64,000 bases of DNA from Oscillospiraceae bacterium (GTDB lineage Bacteria; Bacillota; Clostridia; Oscillospirales; Oscillospiraceae). Below the pieces are notes generated by a model, which saw nothing but the letters and a program-made list of their open reading frames with translations, was not told the DNA's origin and did no database searches. The DNA is taken from NCBI GenBank assembly GCA_017436955.1, contig JAFSCD010000008.1, positions 1 to 64,000 on the forward strand. Direction: 5' to 3'. Below, piece after piece: positions 47,877-56,021 of the stretch (the first letter of the stretch is position 1; every line of letters begins with the position of its first letter). The translations under genes were made by a program, and so were the position numbers.

Positions 47877-49226
47877 TCAGAAGCCGGGGAAGCCGCCGAA
47901 GCCGCCAAAGCCCTTCATACGCTTCATCTTTTTGCCCATACCCGGGCCGGAGAACTGCTTGATCATCTTCTGCATCTGCTCAAAGGATTTCAGCAGCCGG
48001 TTCACATCCTCTACCTTCACGCCGGCGCCGGCGGCGATCCGCTTCTTCCGGGAGGCAGCGATGATGGCAGGATTTTCCCGTTCACCGGGGGTCATGGACA
48101 GGATGATGGCTTCGGTGCGTGCCATCTGCTTTTCGTCCACCTTGACGCCCTTCAGACCGGCGCCGCCGGGAAGCTGCGCCAGGATCTCCTCCATAGAGCC
48201 CATGGACTTCATCTGCACCAGCTGCTCGTAATAATCCTGCAGCGTAAAGCAGTTGGAGCGGAGCTTTTCCTCCAGCTCGGAGGCCTTCTTCTCGTCGTAG
48301 GCCTTTTCCGCCTTTTCGATCAGGCTCAGCACGTCGCCCATACCGAGGATCCTCGATGCCATCCGATCCGGATGGAAGGGTTCGATGTCCTCCAGCTTTT
48401 CGCCCATACCCACGAATTTGATAGGCTTGCCGGTAACGGCACGGACAGAAAGCGCGGCGCCGCCTCTGGCATCGCCGTCCAGCTTGCTGAGCATAACGGA
48501 GTGGATATCCAGCCATTCATTGAAGCTCTGGGCTGCGTTGACCGCATCCTGACCGGTCATCGCGTCGACCACCAGCATAATCTCATCCGGGGAGACCGCG
48601 GTCTTGATGTTTTTCAGCTCATCCATCAGCTGCTCATCCACGTGCAGACGGCCTGCGGTATCCAGAAATACCATATCGTGACCGTGCTGCCGGGCATAGG
48701 CAACCGCCTCTTTGGCAATGGTGACCGGGTCAGTCTGACCCTTTTCAAATACCGGGATGCCCAGCTTTTCACCGCAGACCTTCAGCTGGGTGATGGCGGC
48801 AGGCCGGTAAATATCGCAGGCTACCAGCAGCGGATTTTTGCCCTGGCGCTTCATCAGGCCGGCCAGCTTGCTGCCGTTGGTAGTCTTACCTGCACCCTGC
48901 AGACCCACCAGCATAACCACGGTGGGACCCTTGGGATTGATGGTGATATGCTTGATATCACTGCCCATCAGAGCCGTCAGCTCTTCATTAACGATCTTGA
49001 CGATCATCTGTGCCGGGCTTAATGCCTCCAGCACGTCCGCGCCGACGCAGCGCTCTGTAACTGCTTTGGTGAAATCCTTGCAGACCTTGTAGCTGACGTC
49101 CGCTTCCAGAAGCGCCATACGGATCTCACGCATAGCCTCCTTCACATCGGACTCCTTCAGCCGTCCTTTTCCGCGCAGCTTTTTGAAGGCAGCAGAAATC
49201 TTTTCAGTTAAACCTTCAAATGCCAT
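47877..49226 (-). CDS. ffh: Signal recognition particle protein Ffh
   Basis: This 449-residue GTPase delivers nascent membrane proteins to FtsY. The N domain precedes G1 LVGLQGAGKTTNGSKLAGLM, then ACDIYRPAAITQLKV, FLDTAGRLHVDEQLM, KLDGDARGGAALSV and KFVGMGEKLEDIEPFHPDRMASRILGMGD. The M domain has FTLQDYYEQLVQMKSMG, LPG, MTPGER and a Met/Lys-rich finger; it ends MKRMKGFGGFGGFPGF. It follows ylxM by four bases. Confidence 0.97.
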   Translation of the reverse strand: MAFEGLTEKISAAFKKLRGKGRLKESDVKEAMREIRMALLEADVSYKVCKDFTKAVTERCVGADVLEALSPAQMIVKIVNEELTALMGSDIKHITINPKGPTVVMLVGLQGAGKTTNGSKLAGLMKRQGKNPLLVACDIYRPAAITQLKVCGEKLGIPVFEKGQTDPVTIAKEAVAYARQHGHDMVFLDTAGRLHVDEQLMDELKNIKTAVSPDEIMLVVDAMTGQDAVNAAQSFNEWLDIHSVMLSKLDGDARGGAALSVRAVTGKPIKFVGMGEKLEDIEPFHPDRMASRILGMGDVLSLIEKAEKAYDEKKASELEEKLRSNCFTLQDYYEQLVQMKSMGSMEEILAQLPGGAGLKGVKVDEKQMARTEAIILSMTPGERENPAIIAASRKKRIAAGAGVKVEDVNRLLKSFEQMQKMIKQFSGPGMGKKMKRMKGFGGFGGFPGF

Positions 49227-49230
49227 TTAT

Positions 49231-49575
49231 TTACTCCTCCAGTAGCGCAGCCGCATCCAGGATCGTCTTTGCCAGCGCCTGAACCTCCTGCGCATCATAG
49301 CCCTGCAGCCGTTTGGCGGCGTCCACGATGGTGCGCATCACCTTGCGGCTTTGCAGATCCCGCTTGACGCAACCGGTCTTTTCCTCCATATTGCGCAGCA
49401 GCGCTTCCGCACGGCTCAAGTTATCGTACACGCCCTGCCGGCTGACCTGCAGCTCCTGGGCGATCTCGCTTAAGGAATAGTCCTGATTATAGTAAAGGTC
49501 GAAGCACATCCGCTGACGCTCCGTCAGCAGTTCGCCATAGTAATCGTATAGAAGTGTCATCTCCAATGCGTCCAT
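49231..49575 (-). CDS. ylxM: YlxM/p13-like HTH protein
   Basis: This 114-residue protein has a sigma region 4-like HTH: LTERQRMCFDLYYNQDYSLSEIAQELQVSRQGVYDNLSRAEALL. YlxM proteins sit with ffh and help SRP function in Streptococcus; DNA binding is likely but targets are unclear. It heads the ylxM-ffh-rpsP-khpA-rimM-trmD operon and is preceded by AAAGGAGG and an unusual paired operator, so it might regulate its own operon. Confidence 0.92.
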   Translation of the reverse strand: MDALEMTLLYDYYGELLTERQRMCFDLYYNQDYSLSEIAQELQVSRQGVYDNLSRAEALLRNMEEKTGCVKRDLQSRKVMRTIVDAAKRLQGYDAQEVQALAKTILDAAALLEE

Positions 49576-49588
49576 AGCGAGCCTCCTT

Positions 49589-49663
49589 TGTCAAGGTATT
49601 TTCCTTGACACCCGACCTATCATACACCATAGCGCAGCCCTTGTCAAGTATTTTTCCTTGACA
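49589..49663 (-). promoter_or_regulatory. ylxM promoter flanked by two 22-bp palindromes
   Basis: On the minus strand the promoter TTGACA (49647-49642) and TATGAT (49624-49619) has a 17-base spacer. Two imperfect palindromes at 49642-49663 and 49589-49610 differ at only two of 22 positions; the plus-strand ends are TGTCAAG and CTTGACA. Their starts are 53 bases apart, close to five helical turns. One contains the -35 box, the other touches the ylxM ribosome binding site. Confidence 0.75.
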
Positions 49664-49671
49664 GGCGAAAA

Positions 49672-50310
49672 TTATTTTACCACATACCACCGCACGATCT
49701 CCGCTGTGGGTACAAACCCCAGCCGGTCATACAGCCGCAGCGCCCGTTCATTATTGGACGCCACCTCCAGCGCAGCCGTATCCGCCGTCAATGCGTGGCA
49801 AAGTGCCAGCACCACATCGGCACCTGCGCCCTTTTGCACCGCCACGATGGCACCTATCTTGCCGCCGGACGCCTTGCCGATACCCAGGAGCGTATCGCCC
49901 CGATGGACGAAATAGCCGTCACCCTTCTGCAGCATTTCTAAACCGTCCATTTGCGTCATCCAGGCGGCGTTGGCTACATTTTTCATAGCGGTATTATAGA
50001 TCTCCAGCCATTGTTTCAAGGTCTGCTCCTGCACTGGGAACAGCGCCGCATCCGTATCCGGCAGGCCCTCCAGAGGGCGCTGCCGCAGGATCACACTGTT
50101 TCGCAGCGGATACTTCTCCAGCGCGGGATGCCCCGTGGCGACCACGGTCTCGGCACCGCACATGGTACAAAACTGCACGCACTCACCGATCAGCGCATCC
50201 GGCTCCAGGCTGGATTGTATTTGAATATAGGCAACGCCTCTGTAGGGGATCTCACGCAACGTCAGGCTTGCCGCACCGTTTTCGGTGGTAAAAACCGGAA
50301 TGTCCTTCAT
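49672..50310 (-). CDS. GNAT family N-acetyltransferase
   Basis: This 212-residue protein ends with a GNAT-type fold: GKIGAIVAVQKGAGADVVLALCHALTADTAALEVASNNERALRLYDRLGFVPT, where NERALRLYDRLGF is the acetyl-CoA and C-terminal strand region. The first 100 residues form a further, less clear N-lobe. The substrate is unknown. ATG 50310 follows GGAGATGATAG. Confidence 0.8.
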   Translation of the reverse strand: MKDIPVFTTENGAASLTLREIPYRGVAYIQIQSSLEPDALIGECVQFCTMCGAETVVATGHPALEKYPLRNSVILRQRPLEGLPDTDAALFPVQEQTLKQWLEIYNTAMKNVANAAWMTQMDGLEMLQKGDGYFVHRGDTLLGIGKASGGKIGAIVAVQKGAGADVVLALCHALTADTAALEVASNNERALRLYDRLGFVPTAEIVRWYVVK

Positions 50311-50485
50311 CCTATCATCTCCTTTTTCTATCATAACACAGACGGATCTTTTGTGCAACCTGTCCAAGCCACAGCCTTCCTTCCGCGAAAGTTTCACAAC
50401 CTTTCCGATTTTTTCACAATCGTTTGCATTTTGCCCGAAAATATGTATAATGGGCATATCGTCCGATTGAAAGGAGGTTTATCCT

Positions 50486-50716
50486 ATGAAAAAGATCATC
50501 TGCAAAAGAGAATACGACACCGAAACTGCAACCTTCATCGAAAAGCATACCTTTGGCTGTCTGGGCGATCCTGCCGGCTATGAGGAGTGTCTGTTCCAAA
50601 CCCCCGAGGGTCTGTACTTTCTGTATGTAAACGGCGGCGAAGCATCTGCGTACCCCACCGAGGACATCCTGCGCCTGGCAAAGACCAAGGTGGCAGATTG
50701 GAAGAACGGCAACTGA
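50486..50716 (+). CDS. Conserved small hypothetical protein
   Basis: This 76-residue soluble protein begins MKKIICKREYDTETATFIEKH and contains GYEECLFQTPEGLYFLYVNGGEAS. I recall similar small proteins of this pattern in gut Firmicutes, but I cannot name a function. AAAGGAGG lies nine bases upstream, and a GC-rich terminator follows, so it is expressed alone. Length, start and coding bias support a real gene. Confidence 0.75.
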   Translation: MKKIICKREYDTETATFIEKHTFGCLGDPAGYEECLFQTPEGLYFLYVNGGEASAYPTEDILRLAKTKVADWKNGN

Positions 50717-50731
50717 TCCTTACATTCTCTT

Positions 50732-50760
50732 GGCGACCGCGACGGCGGTCGCCTTTTTTC
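50732..50760 (+). terminator. Terminator of the 76-residue gene
   Basis: A 9-bp stem (GGCGACCGC/GCGGTCGCC) with loop GACG is followed by six T residues. Confidence 0.9.
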
Positions 50761-50819
50761 TTGACAAATATGGTATGATAGAAGGGTAAAAAGTCAATTT
50801 TCCTTAAGGAACGATGATA

Positions 50820-51671
50820 ATGAAAAGATTGTTCGCCCTTGTGGGGCTTTTCTTAATATTGTTCAGCGGCTGCACGCCCTGGGAGGAAAGCGCCGATATT
50901 GCCGCCACCACCCTGCCGGTGTACGAATTCACCACCCGGCTTTGCGACGGCACCGGTCTTACCGTGACCCGGCTGGTAACGGAAAGCGTATCGTGCCTGC
51001 ACGATTATTCTTTGAACGTGCGGCAGGTACGTGCCGCGGAAGCGGCAGATGTGATCGTGATCTCCGGCGCAGGTCTTGAGGATTTTATGGCGGATCTGCT
51101 GCTGGGCAAAAGCACCATCGACAGCTCTTGCGGCATTGAAGCCCCGGAAGCCGAGCATAGCGGTCATCACCACGAAACTGACGCCCACATCTGGCTCAGC
51201 CCCGAAAACGCCAAAAAGATGGCCGGGAACATCTGCGCCGGGCTGACCGAAAAATACCCGGCGCACAAAAGCTCCTTCGAGACCAATCTTCATACCCTGC
51301 TGGCGGACATCGACGCCCTGCAGGCTTATGCCGAAACGCAGCTTGCCGACCTGAAACGCCGGGAGCTGATCACCTTCCACGACGGCTTCGGTCAGCTGGC
51401 GCACGCCTTCGATCTGACCATTCTGGCAGCGGTGGAGGAAGAATCCGGCAGTGAAGCCTCTGCCCAGGAGCTGAAGGCTTTGATCCAGCTTGTCCGGGAG
51501 CATGACCTGCCTGCCATCTTCACAGAGCAAAACGGCAGTGCTTCCGCCGCCGGCATCATCGCCGCCGAAACCGGCGTAAAGATCTGCACTTTGGATATGG
51601 CTATGTCCGGCGAAAGCTGGCTGGACGCCATGTACCAAAATATCGACACATTAAAGGAGGCGCTGGGATGA
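50820..51671 (+). CDS. znuA: Metal ABC transporter substrate-binding lipoprotein (ZnuA-like)
   Basis: This 283-residue protein has a lipoprotein signal ending LFSGC (Cys about 19). The fold of the metal-binding family is seen in LPVYEFTTRLCDGTGLTVTRLV, the DYSLNVRQVRAAEAADVIVISGAGLEDFM segment, a His-rich loop (HSGHHHETDAHIWLSPENAKKM) and FHDGFGQLAHAF. His-loop members usually bind zinc, sometimes manganese. I start at ATG 50820, nine bases after AAGGA; an ATG six bases earlier is too near that site. It overlaps znuC by four bases. Upstream is an extended -10 (TGGTATGAT, 50770-50778). Confidence 0.88.
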   Translation: MKRLFALVGLFLILFSGCTPWEESADIAATTLPVYEFTTRLCDGTGLTVTRLVTESVSCLHDYSLNVRQVRAAEAADVIVISGAGLEDFMADLLLGKSTIDSSCGIEAPEAEHSGHHHETDAHIWLSPENAKKMAGNICAGLTEKYPAHKSSFETNLHTLLADIDALQAYAETQLADLKRRELITFHDGFGQLAHAFDLTILAAVEEESGSEASAQELKALIQLVREHDLPAIFTEQNGSASAAGIIAAETGVKICTLDMAMSGESWLDAMYQNIDTLKEALG

Positions 51672-52423
51672 GAACTTCCCTACACGGCGCAGGCTGCGGC
51701 GATTCCTGCTGTCTGCGTGTACAGAATCTGTCCGTCAAAATCGGAAATGACAAGATCCTCAGCGATATCAACCTCCACGTGCATTGTGGCGAAATGGTGG
51801 CGCTGATCGGTCCCAACGGTGCCGGTAAATCCACCTTCCTGAAAGCCATTCTGGGTCAGCAGGAGCACGATGGCATCATCGTCTTTTCCTCTCCCGGGCA
51901 GCGGGGTCGCAAGCCCAAGATCGGCTATGTACCCCAGACCCCTGCCTTTGACCCCGGTGACCCCGTATCCGTTGCCGACCTTTTCGTCTGCTGCCAAAGC
52001 AAGCGCCCTGCCTTTTTGGGCTGCACCAAGGCATTTCGCAAGCACATTCTGGAATGTCTGCAGCGCGTCCACGGCGAGGAGCTGATCGACAAGCGCATCG
52101 GCACTCTGTCCGGCGGTGAGCTGCAAAGAGTGCTGCTGGCGCTGGCGCTGGAGCCCATTCCCAACATTCTGATTCTGGATGAGCCGCTGTCCGGCGTGGA
52201 CGTTGAGGGTCAGACCGAGCTGATGGATATGCTGGACGAGATCCGGGACACCTACGATCTGTCCATTTTGATGACCACCCACAATTTCTCTCTTCTGGAT
52301 CGCTATGCCGATCAGGTCGTCCTCATCGACCACGGCATTGCCGCTGCCGGCACGCCGGAGCAGGTGCTGTCCGGCGAAGCCTTCGCGAAGCTGTTTCATC
52401 GCACGGGAGGTGGGGTAAAATGA
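51668..52423 (+). CDS. znuC: Metal ABC transporter ATPase (ZnuC-like) with Cys-rich N-terminus
   Basis: This 251-residue ATPase has Walker A GPNGAGKST, signature LSGGELQRV, Walker B ILILDEPLSGVD and H-loop MTTHNFS. The first 16 residues (HGAGCGDSCCLRV) hold three cysteines and a histidine before the ABC domain, which is unusual and may bind metal. ATGA overlaps couple it to znuA and znuB. It powers import through the znuB permease. Confidence 0.92.
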   Translation: MRTSLHGAGCGDSCCLRVQNLSVKIGNDKILSDINLHVHCGEMVALIGPNGAGKSTFLKAILGQQEHDGIIVFSSPGQRGRKPKIGYVPQTPAFDPGDPVSVADLFVCCQSKRPAFLGCTKAFRKHILECLQRVHGEELIDKRIGTLSGGELQRVLLALALEPIPNILILDEPLSGVDVEGQTELMDMLDEIRDTYDLSILMTTHNFSLLDRYADQVVLIDHGIAAAGTPEQVLSGEAFAKLFHRTGGGVK

Positions 52424-53259
52424 GCATTTGGTATGCAATTTGTGACGCGTTGCCCATCGAAATGCTTCACTGGGGCTTTATGCAGAATGCCCTGCTGGCA
52501 ATTTTGATCATGGCGCCGTTGTTCGGTCTGCTGTCGACGATGGTCGTAACCGGTCGGATGAGCTTTTTCTCCGATGCGCTGGGTCACTCCGCCTTCACCG
52601 GCATCGCCATCGGCTGCATCTGCGGTATCGCCGCGCCGGTTTGGGCTGCGGTGATCTTCAGCGTGGTATTCGCGCTGCTGTTCAGCTTTGTCCGAAGCCG
52701 CAGCAACCACGCCGCCGATACCCTCATCGGCGTATTTTCCAGCACCGCCGTGGCGCTGGGCATCTTCATCGCCACATTGGGCGGTGACAGCTTCACCAAG
52801 TACAATCAGTATCTAATCGGCGATATTCTCTCCGTGACCCCGGCACAGATCGGCATACTGGCCATCGTGCTGGTGCTGATTTTGATCTTCTGGTTTTTCC
52901 ATTCCAATCGCCTGGCGCTGACCGCCATTCACCCCCAGCTGGCATCCTCCCGGGGCATCCGGGTGGGTCTGTCACAGACGGTGTTTACCGTTGCCATCGC
53001 TGTGGTGGTGACACTGTGTCTTTCCAGCGTGGGTCTGCTGATCCTCAATTCCCTGCTGATCCTGCCTGCCGCCGCATCCCGGAATATTGCCAAGAATTTG
53101 AAGCAGTACCATCTTCTTTCCGTACTGTTTGCGCTGATCGCCGGTATTGCCGGACTTACGGTTTCCTATTATCTGGGCAGCTCTGCCGGCGCAGCAATTT
53201 GCCTGGTGCTGGCGCTGATCTTCGCAATCAGCTTCTGCTTCCGGAAAGGGCGGGGCTGA
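52420..53259 (+). CDS. znuB: Metal ABC transporter permease (ZnuB-like)
   Basis: This 279-residue protein has eight or nine hydrophobic helices and the ABC-3 family motif MSFFSDALGHSAFTGIAIG near residues 47-65, with FSSTAVALGIFIATLGGD and TLCLSSVGLLILNSLLILPAAASRNI. It is the channel of the metal importer. It ends one base before trmO starts. Confidence 0.93.
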   Translation: MSIWYAICDALPIEMLHWGFMQNALLAILIMAPLFGLLSTMVVTGRMSFFSDALGHSAFTGIAIGCICGIAAPVWAAVIFSVVFALLFSFVRSRSNHAADTLIGVFSSTAVALGIFIATLGGDSFTKYNQYLIGDILSVTPAQIGILAIVLVLILIFWFFHSNRLALTAIHPQLASSRGIRVGLSQTVFTVAIAVVVTLCLSSVGLLILNSLLILPAAASRNIAKNLKQYHLLSVLFALIAGIAGLTVSYYLGSSAGAAICLVLALIFAISFCFRKGRG

Positions 53260-53260
53260 T

Positions 53261-53947
53261 ATGGAAGATGTAAAGATCCAGGTCATCGCCCGGATGAAAA
53301 GCGATTTCCCCACAAAATTCGGTATTCCCCGGCAGAGCGGTCTTGTGGAAGAGCTGCGCTCCACCATCATCTTCGAGCCGGAATTTCGCAACGCCGATGC
53401 CCTGCGCGGCATTGAGGGCTATTCCCATCTGTGGCTGATCTGGCAGTTTTCCGAAGCGGTGCGCACCGATTGGTCGCCCACTGTCCGTCCGCCCCGACTT
53501 GGCGGCAACACCCGGATGGGCGTATTCGCCACCCGTTCCCCCTTCCGCCCCAACAATCTGGGACTTTCCAGCGTCAAGCTGCTGGGCGTGGAGCATACAG
53601 AGAAGTATGGCACGGTGCTGCACGTTGGCGGCGCTGACCTGATGGACGGTACGCCCATTTTCGACATTAAGCCCTACATTCCGTATAGCGATTGCCACGG
53701 CAGCGCCGTGGGCGGCTTTACCGACACCGCAGGGGATTTTCTGCTGCAGGTAGACTTCCCTGCCCAGCTTTTGGCGCTGCTGCCGGAGGACAAGCGAGCT
53801 GCCGCTATGGGTATTCTCTCCCACGACCCCCGACCCAGCTATCAGCGCAAACCCGACCGCATCTACGGCATCCCCTTCGCCGGGTTTGATATCCGTTTTA
53901 CCGTAAAGGACGATCAACTGACAGTCGTTACAGTAGAGAAAGTATAA
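53261..53947 (+). CDS. trmO: tRNA (t6A37) N6-methyltransferase TrmO
   Basis: This 228-residue SAM-dependent enzyme methylates t6A in threonine tRNA. The TrmO barrel has LRGIEGYSHLWLIWQF, the conserved RPPRLGGNTRMGVFATRSPFRPNNLGLSSVKL and GADLMDGTPIFDIKPYIPYSD. A C-terminal lobe contains YQRKPDRIYGIPFAGFDIRF. It is the last gene of the metal transporter unit, probably by cotranscription only. Confidence 0.93.
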   Translation: MEDVKIQVIARMKSDFPTKFGIPRQSGLVEELRSTIIFEPEFRNADALRGIEGYSHLWLIWQFSEAVRTDWSPTVRPPRLGGNTRMGVFATRSPFRPNNLGLSSVKLLGVEHTEKYGTVLHVGGADLMDGTPIFDIKPYIPYSDCHGSAVGGFTDTAGDFLLQVDFPAQLLALLPEDKRAAAMGILSHDPRPSYQRKPDRIYGIPFAGFDIRFTVKDDQLTVVTVEKV

Positions 53948-53948
53948 C

Positions 53949-53978
53949 AAAACAGCGGCACGAATGTGCCGCTGTTTT
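53949..53978. terminator. Bidirectional terminator
   Basis: A 13-bp perfect stem (AAAACAGCGGCAC/GTGCCGCTGTTTT) with loop GAAT and a T-run between convergent trmO and the lipoprotein gene. Confidence 0.9.
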
Positions 53979-54695
53979 TTAAGATTCTAATGTAGCAAAA
54001 ATATCGCCAAGACCTTGTTCCTTAAGAACCCGGTCATACACTTTCCAGTCATCCTGAAGAGCAACGCTTTCTTTTAGTGCCATATTTCCTTTCAGTATGA
54101 TGCTGCTACCAGAGGGCAGCCTATTCCATAGTTCGTGTTCTCTGTAGATTGGGTCGTTATGGGTCATCCATCCAAGATAATACTGAGTAGCGGATGGATT
54201 CGCGTCCTTATTTGACAGGTCGATCCGCTCATCTTCATTATACTGCCACTCCGTCCCTTTGGAAACCTTTCCCGCATTGTGCAAAAACATCGCATCTTTG
54301 TTGTTAATTACCTGATATGCCAGGACTTTCCCGGTAAAAGAACGGCTTAACGCGTGCTCAAGCCCCTGCAAACCTCGAAACTGCACTTCCAGGCAGGCGA
54401 TCCGTGTAACAATTTCATCCGGCTCGGAACACTTTTCCGTTATTATGAGCAGTTCTTTGTATGTTTCCGTATTGTAGCTGTAAAATATAGCAGGTTCGTT
54501 CCAGTTTGAAAACGACTCCCTAACGCTACCCCCTATAATGTATTCAGGTCTTGGCTGGGTGCTTTCTGTTGCTGTCGTACTTTCGGTGGGGTTGGTGTTT
54601 TGCGTGGGCCGCGTGGGCTGCGCATCCGTTTTCGCACAGGCACATAGGCCGGCAAGCAATGCGCAAACCAGAATCATTACAAGTGCTTTTTTCAT
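53979..54695 (-). CDS. Lipoprotein of unknown function
   Basis: This 238-residue protein has a lipoprotein signal ending GLCAC (Cys about 20), a Thr/Pro/Ser-rich linker (TRPTQNTNPTESTTATEST) and a folded domain from about 50. That domain has FYSYNTETYKELLIITEKC and a sortase-like short stretch TGKVLAYQVINNKD, but I do not claim a sortase because catalytic residues are not seen. It lies after the cysteine-peptidase-like gene on the same strand, 30 bases away. Its base composition is more AT-rich than the chromosome around it. Confidence 0.65.
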   Translation of the reverse strand: MKKALVMILVCALLAGLCACAKTDAQPTRPTQNTNPTESTTATESTQPRPEYIIGGSVRESFSNWNEPAIFYSYNTETYKELLIITEKCSEPDEIVTRIACLEVQFRGLQGLEHALSRSFTGKVLAYQVINNKDAMFLHNAGKVSKGTEWQYNEDERIDLSNKDANPSATQYYLGWMTHNDPIYREHELWNRLPSGSSIILKGNMALKESVALQDDWKVYDRVLKEQGLGDIFATLES

Positions 54696-54725
54696 AGTGG
54701 TTTCCTCACCTGGATTGATTGACTT

Positions 54726-55808
54726 TTATTGTATATATCCACACTCGTAAAACCAAGTAGCTCTTGCCGAGAAGGATCTACCGGATGCACCATATTCTTC
54801 CCCCCATCCCATATGCACTTGATATACTCCAGATGCCAATACGCTGGTAGTGGTATTGTATATTGCACCATATACAACTGCTGTGTGATTATAGGGACCT
54901 CCATAGCCTGTTCCCATAGAAGCAACAACCGGGTAGCCACTTTCCAGCATCGAGACGATTTTATTAGCGACTCTTCCGGGTGAGCCATATAAGGCATACA
55001 GTCTGCTGCTTATGTCATAAAAATCAAGATACCAATTGATGCCATCAAGCGCATCACGAATATACAGTCCTCCTGGTGCATCGTCTTCGTATACGAAATT
55101 AATTAAGGTTTGATGAAAATCCTCATTCGTTCCATTTCCATCCCTGTAGCGATCAAGAACATAATCATCATCAACAAATTCATCGTAATACCCCAGCAAT
55201 ATGGCAATCGCCAAGACTGTACATGTTCCGTCAACATTTTCTCCATATTTGACTAAATTGGAAAAATAAGATTCCGCTACCACAACTTCTCTATCATTAT
55301 AAATCAATCCGCGAGGAGAAATAGCAGTGGTGTCTTGCGTGGCATCCTCATTAGCGCGAACAATCTCTTCCGCATTAGCAAGAGATTGAATTGCTGTTGA
55401 CTCCAAAACATCGCCAGAGATTAAAGAACAATAATGTTCTCCGTTGTAAGTATAATAATTTCCTGGACCGCCATAGTAATATGTGGTTTGATCTTCCATT
55501 TGTTCAACAAATGTGTTTTCGCTATAGCAACCTTCCATAAAACCATTTGTTTCATTGTATAGGATTGCATACCCGTACGGAGCTAATAAATATAGAGTAT
55601 ACTGCTCTGAATCATCAACAAAACTTCTCATAGGAATGCTATCAACGATTGTATACTCATTATCTTCGTCAAATGAATATCGATTTATTATGTCTGTAAT
55701 TTGTGTTGGATCAGTAAAGGCCAGAGCTGCTGCACTATTATAAAGAGGGAAAGACAGCACGAAAATAAGTACCAAGAAAAGAGAAATCGCTCGTTTTAGA
55801 ATACGCAT
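54726..55808 (-). CDS. Secreted papain-fold cysteine-peptidase-like protein
   Basis: This 360-residue protein has a signal peptide (about 1-30, RAISLFLVLIFVLSFPLYNSAAALA), a propeptide-like region, then a papain-like core. The Cys is in GENVDGTCTVLAIAILLGYYDEF (about 193), the His in YNHTAVVYGAIYN (about 313) and a Trp-Gly turn HMGWGEEYG follows. It resembles streptopain/C39-like peptidases but is too divergent for naming. Codons are AT-rich compared with neighbours, so it may be transferred. The lipoprotein gene after it may be a partner or inhibitor. Confidence 0.68.
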   Translation of the reverse strand: MRILKRAISLFLVLIFVLSFPLYNSAAALAFTDPTQITDIINRYSFDEDNEYTIVDSIPMRSFVDDSEQYTLYLLAPYGYAILYNETNGFMEGCYSENTFVEQMEDQTTYYYGGPGNYYTYNGEHYCSLISGDVLESTAIQSLANAEEIVRANEDATQDTTAISPRGLIYNDREVVVAESYFSNLVKYGENVDGTCTVLAIAILLGYYDEFVDDDYVLDRYRDGNGTNEDFHQTLINFVYEDDAPGGLYIRDALDGINWYLDFYDISSRLYALYGSPGRVANKIVSMLESGYPVVASMGTGYGGPYNHTAVVYGAIYNTTTSVLASGVYQVHMGWGEEYGASGRSFSARATWFYECGYIQ

Positions 55809-55997
55809 AATTCAACCTCCTAAAAAGTATTTGTTAGCACAGTGGGAGAAAACCCACTCTCTACATCAATTATGCACAAAAAATCCCACTATGTCAAGGA
55901 ATAAAATGGTAAAAATTAACACGATTCGTGGGCTTATCCCAGGAGACGACAAGTGTAGTATATAGTTCAACGAATCAGCAAATTACATTACTTTAAT

Positions 55998-56021
55998 AAA
56001 AAGCCCTAAAGTAGGCTTTTT
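55998..56021 (-). terminator. Terminator of the M23 peptidase gene
   Basis: An 8-bp stem (AAAAAGCC/GGCTTTTT) overlaps the stop codon. On the minus strand it ends in T-rich sequence. The rest of 55809-55997 is AT-rich leader and spacer without a gene. Confidence 0.7.

Noticed and set aside
53979-54695. Sortase or lysozyme-inhibitor call for the lipoprotein
   Set aside because: Short resemblance only (TGKVLAYQVI); no catalytic Cys/Arg or family-wide motif.
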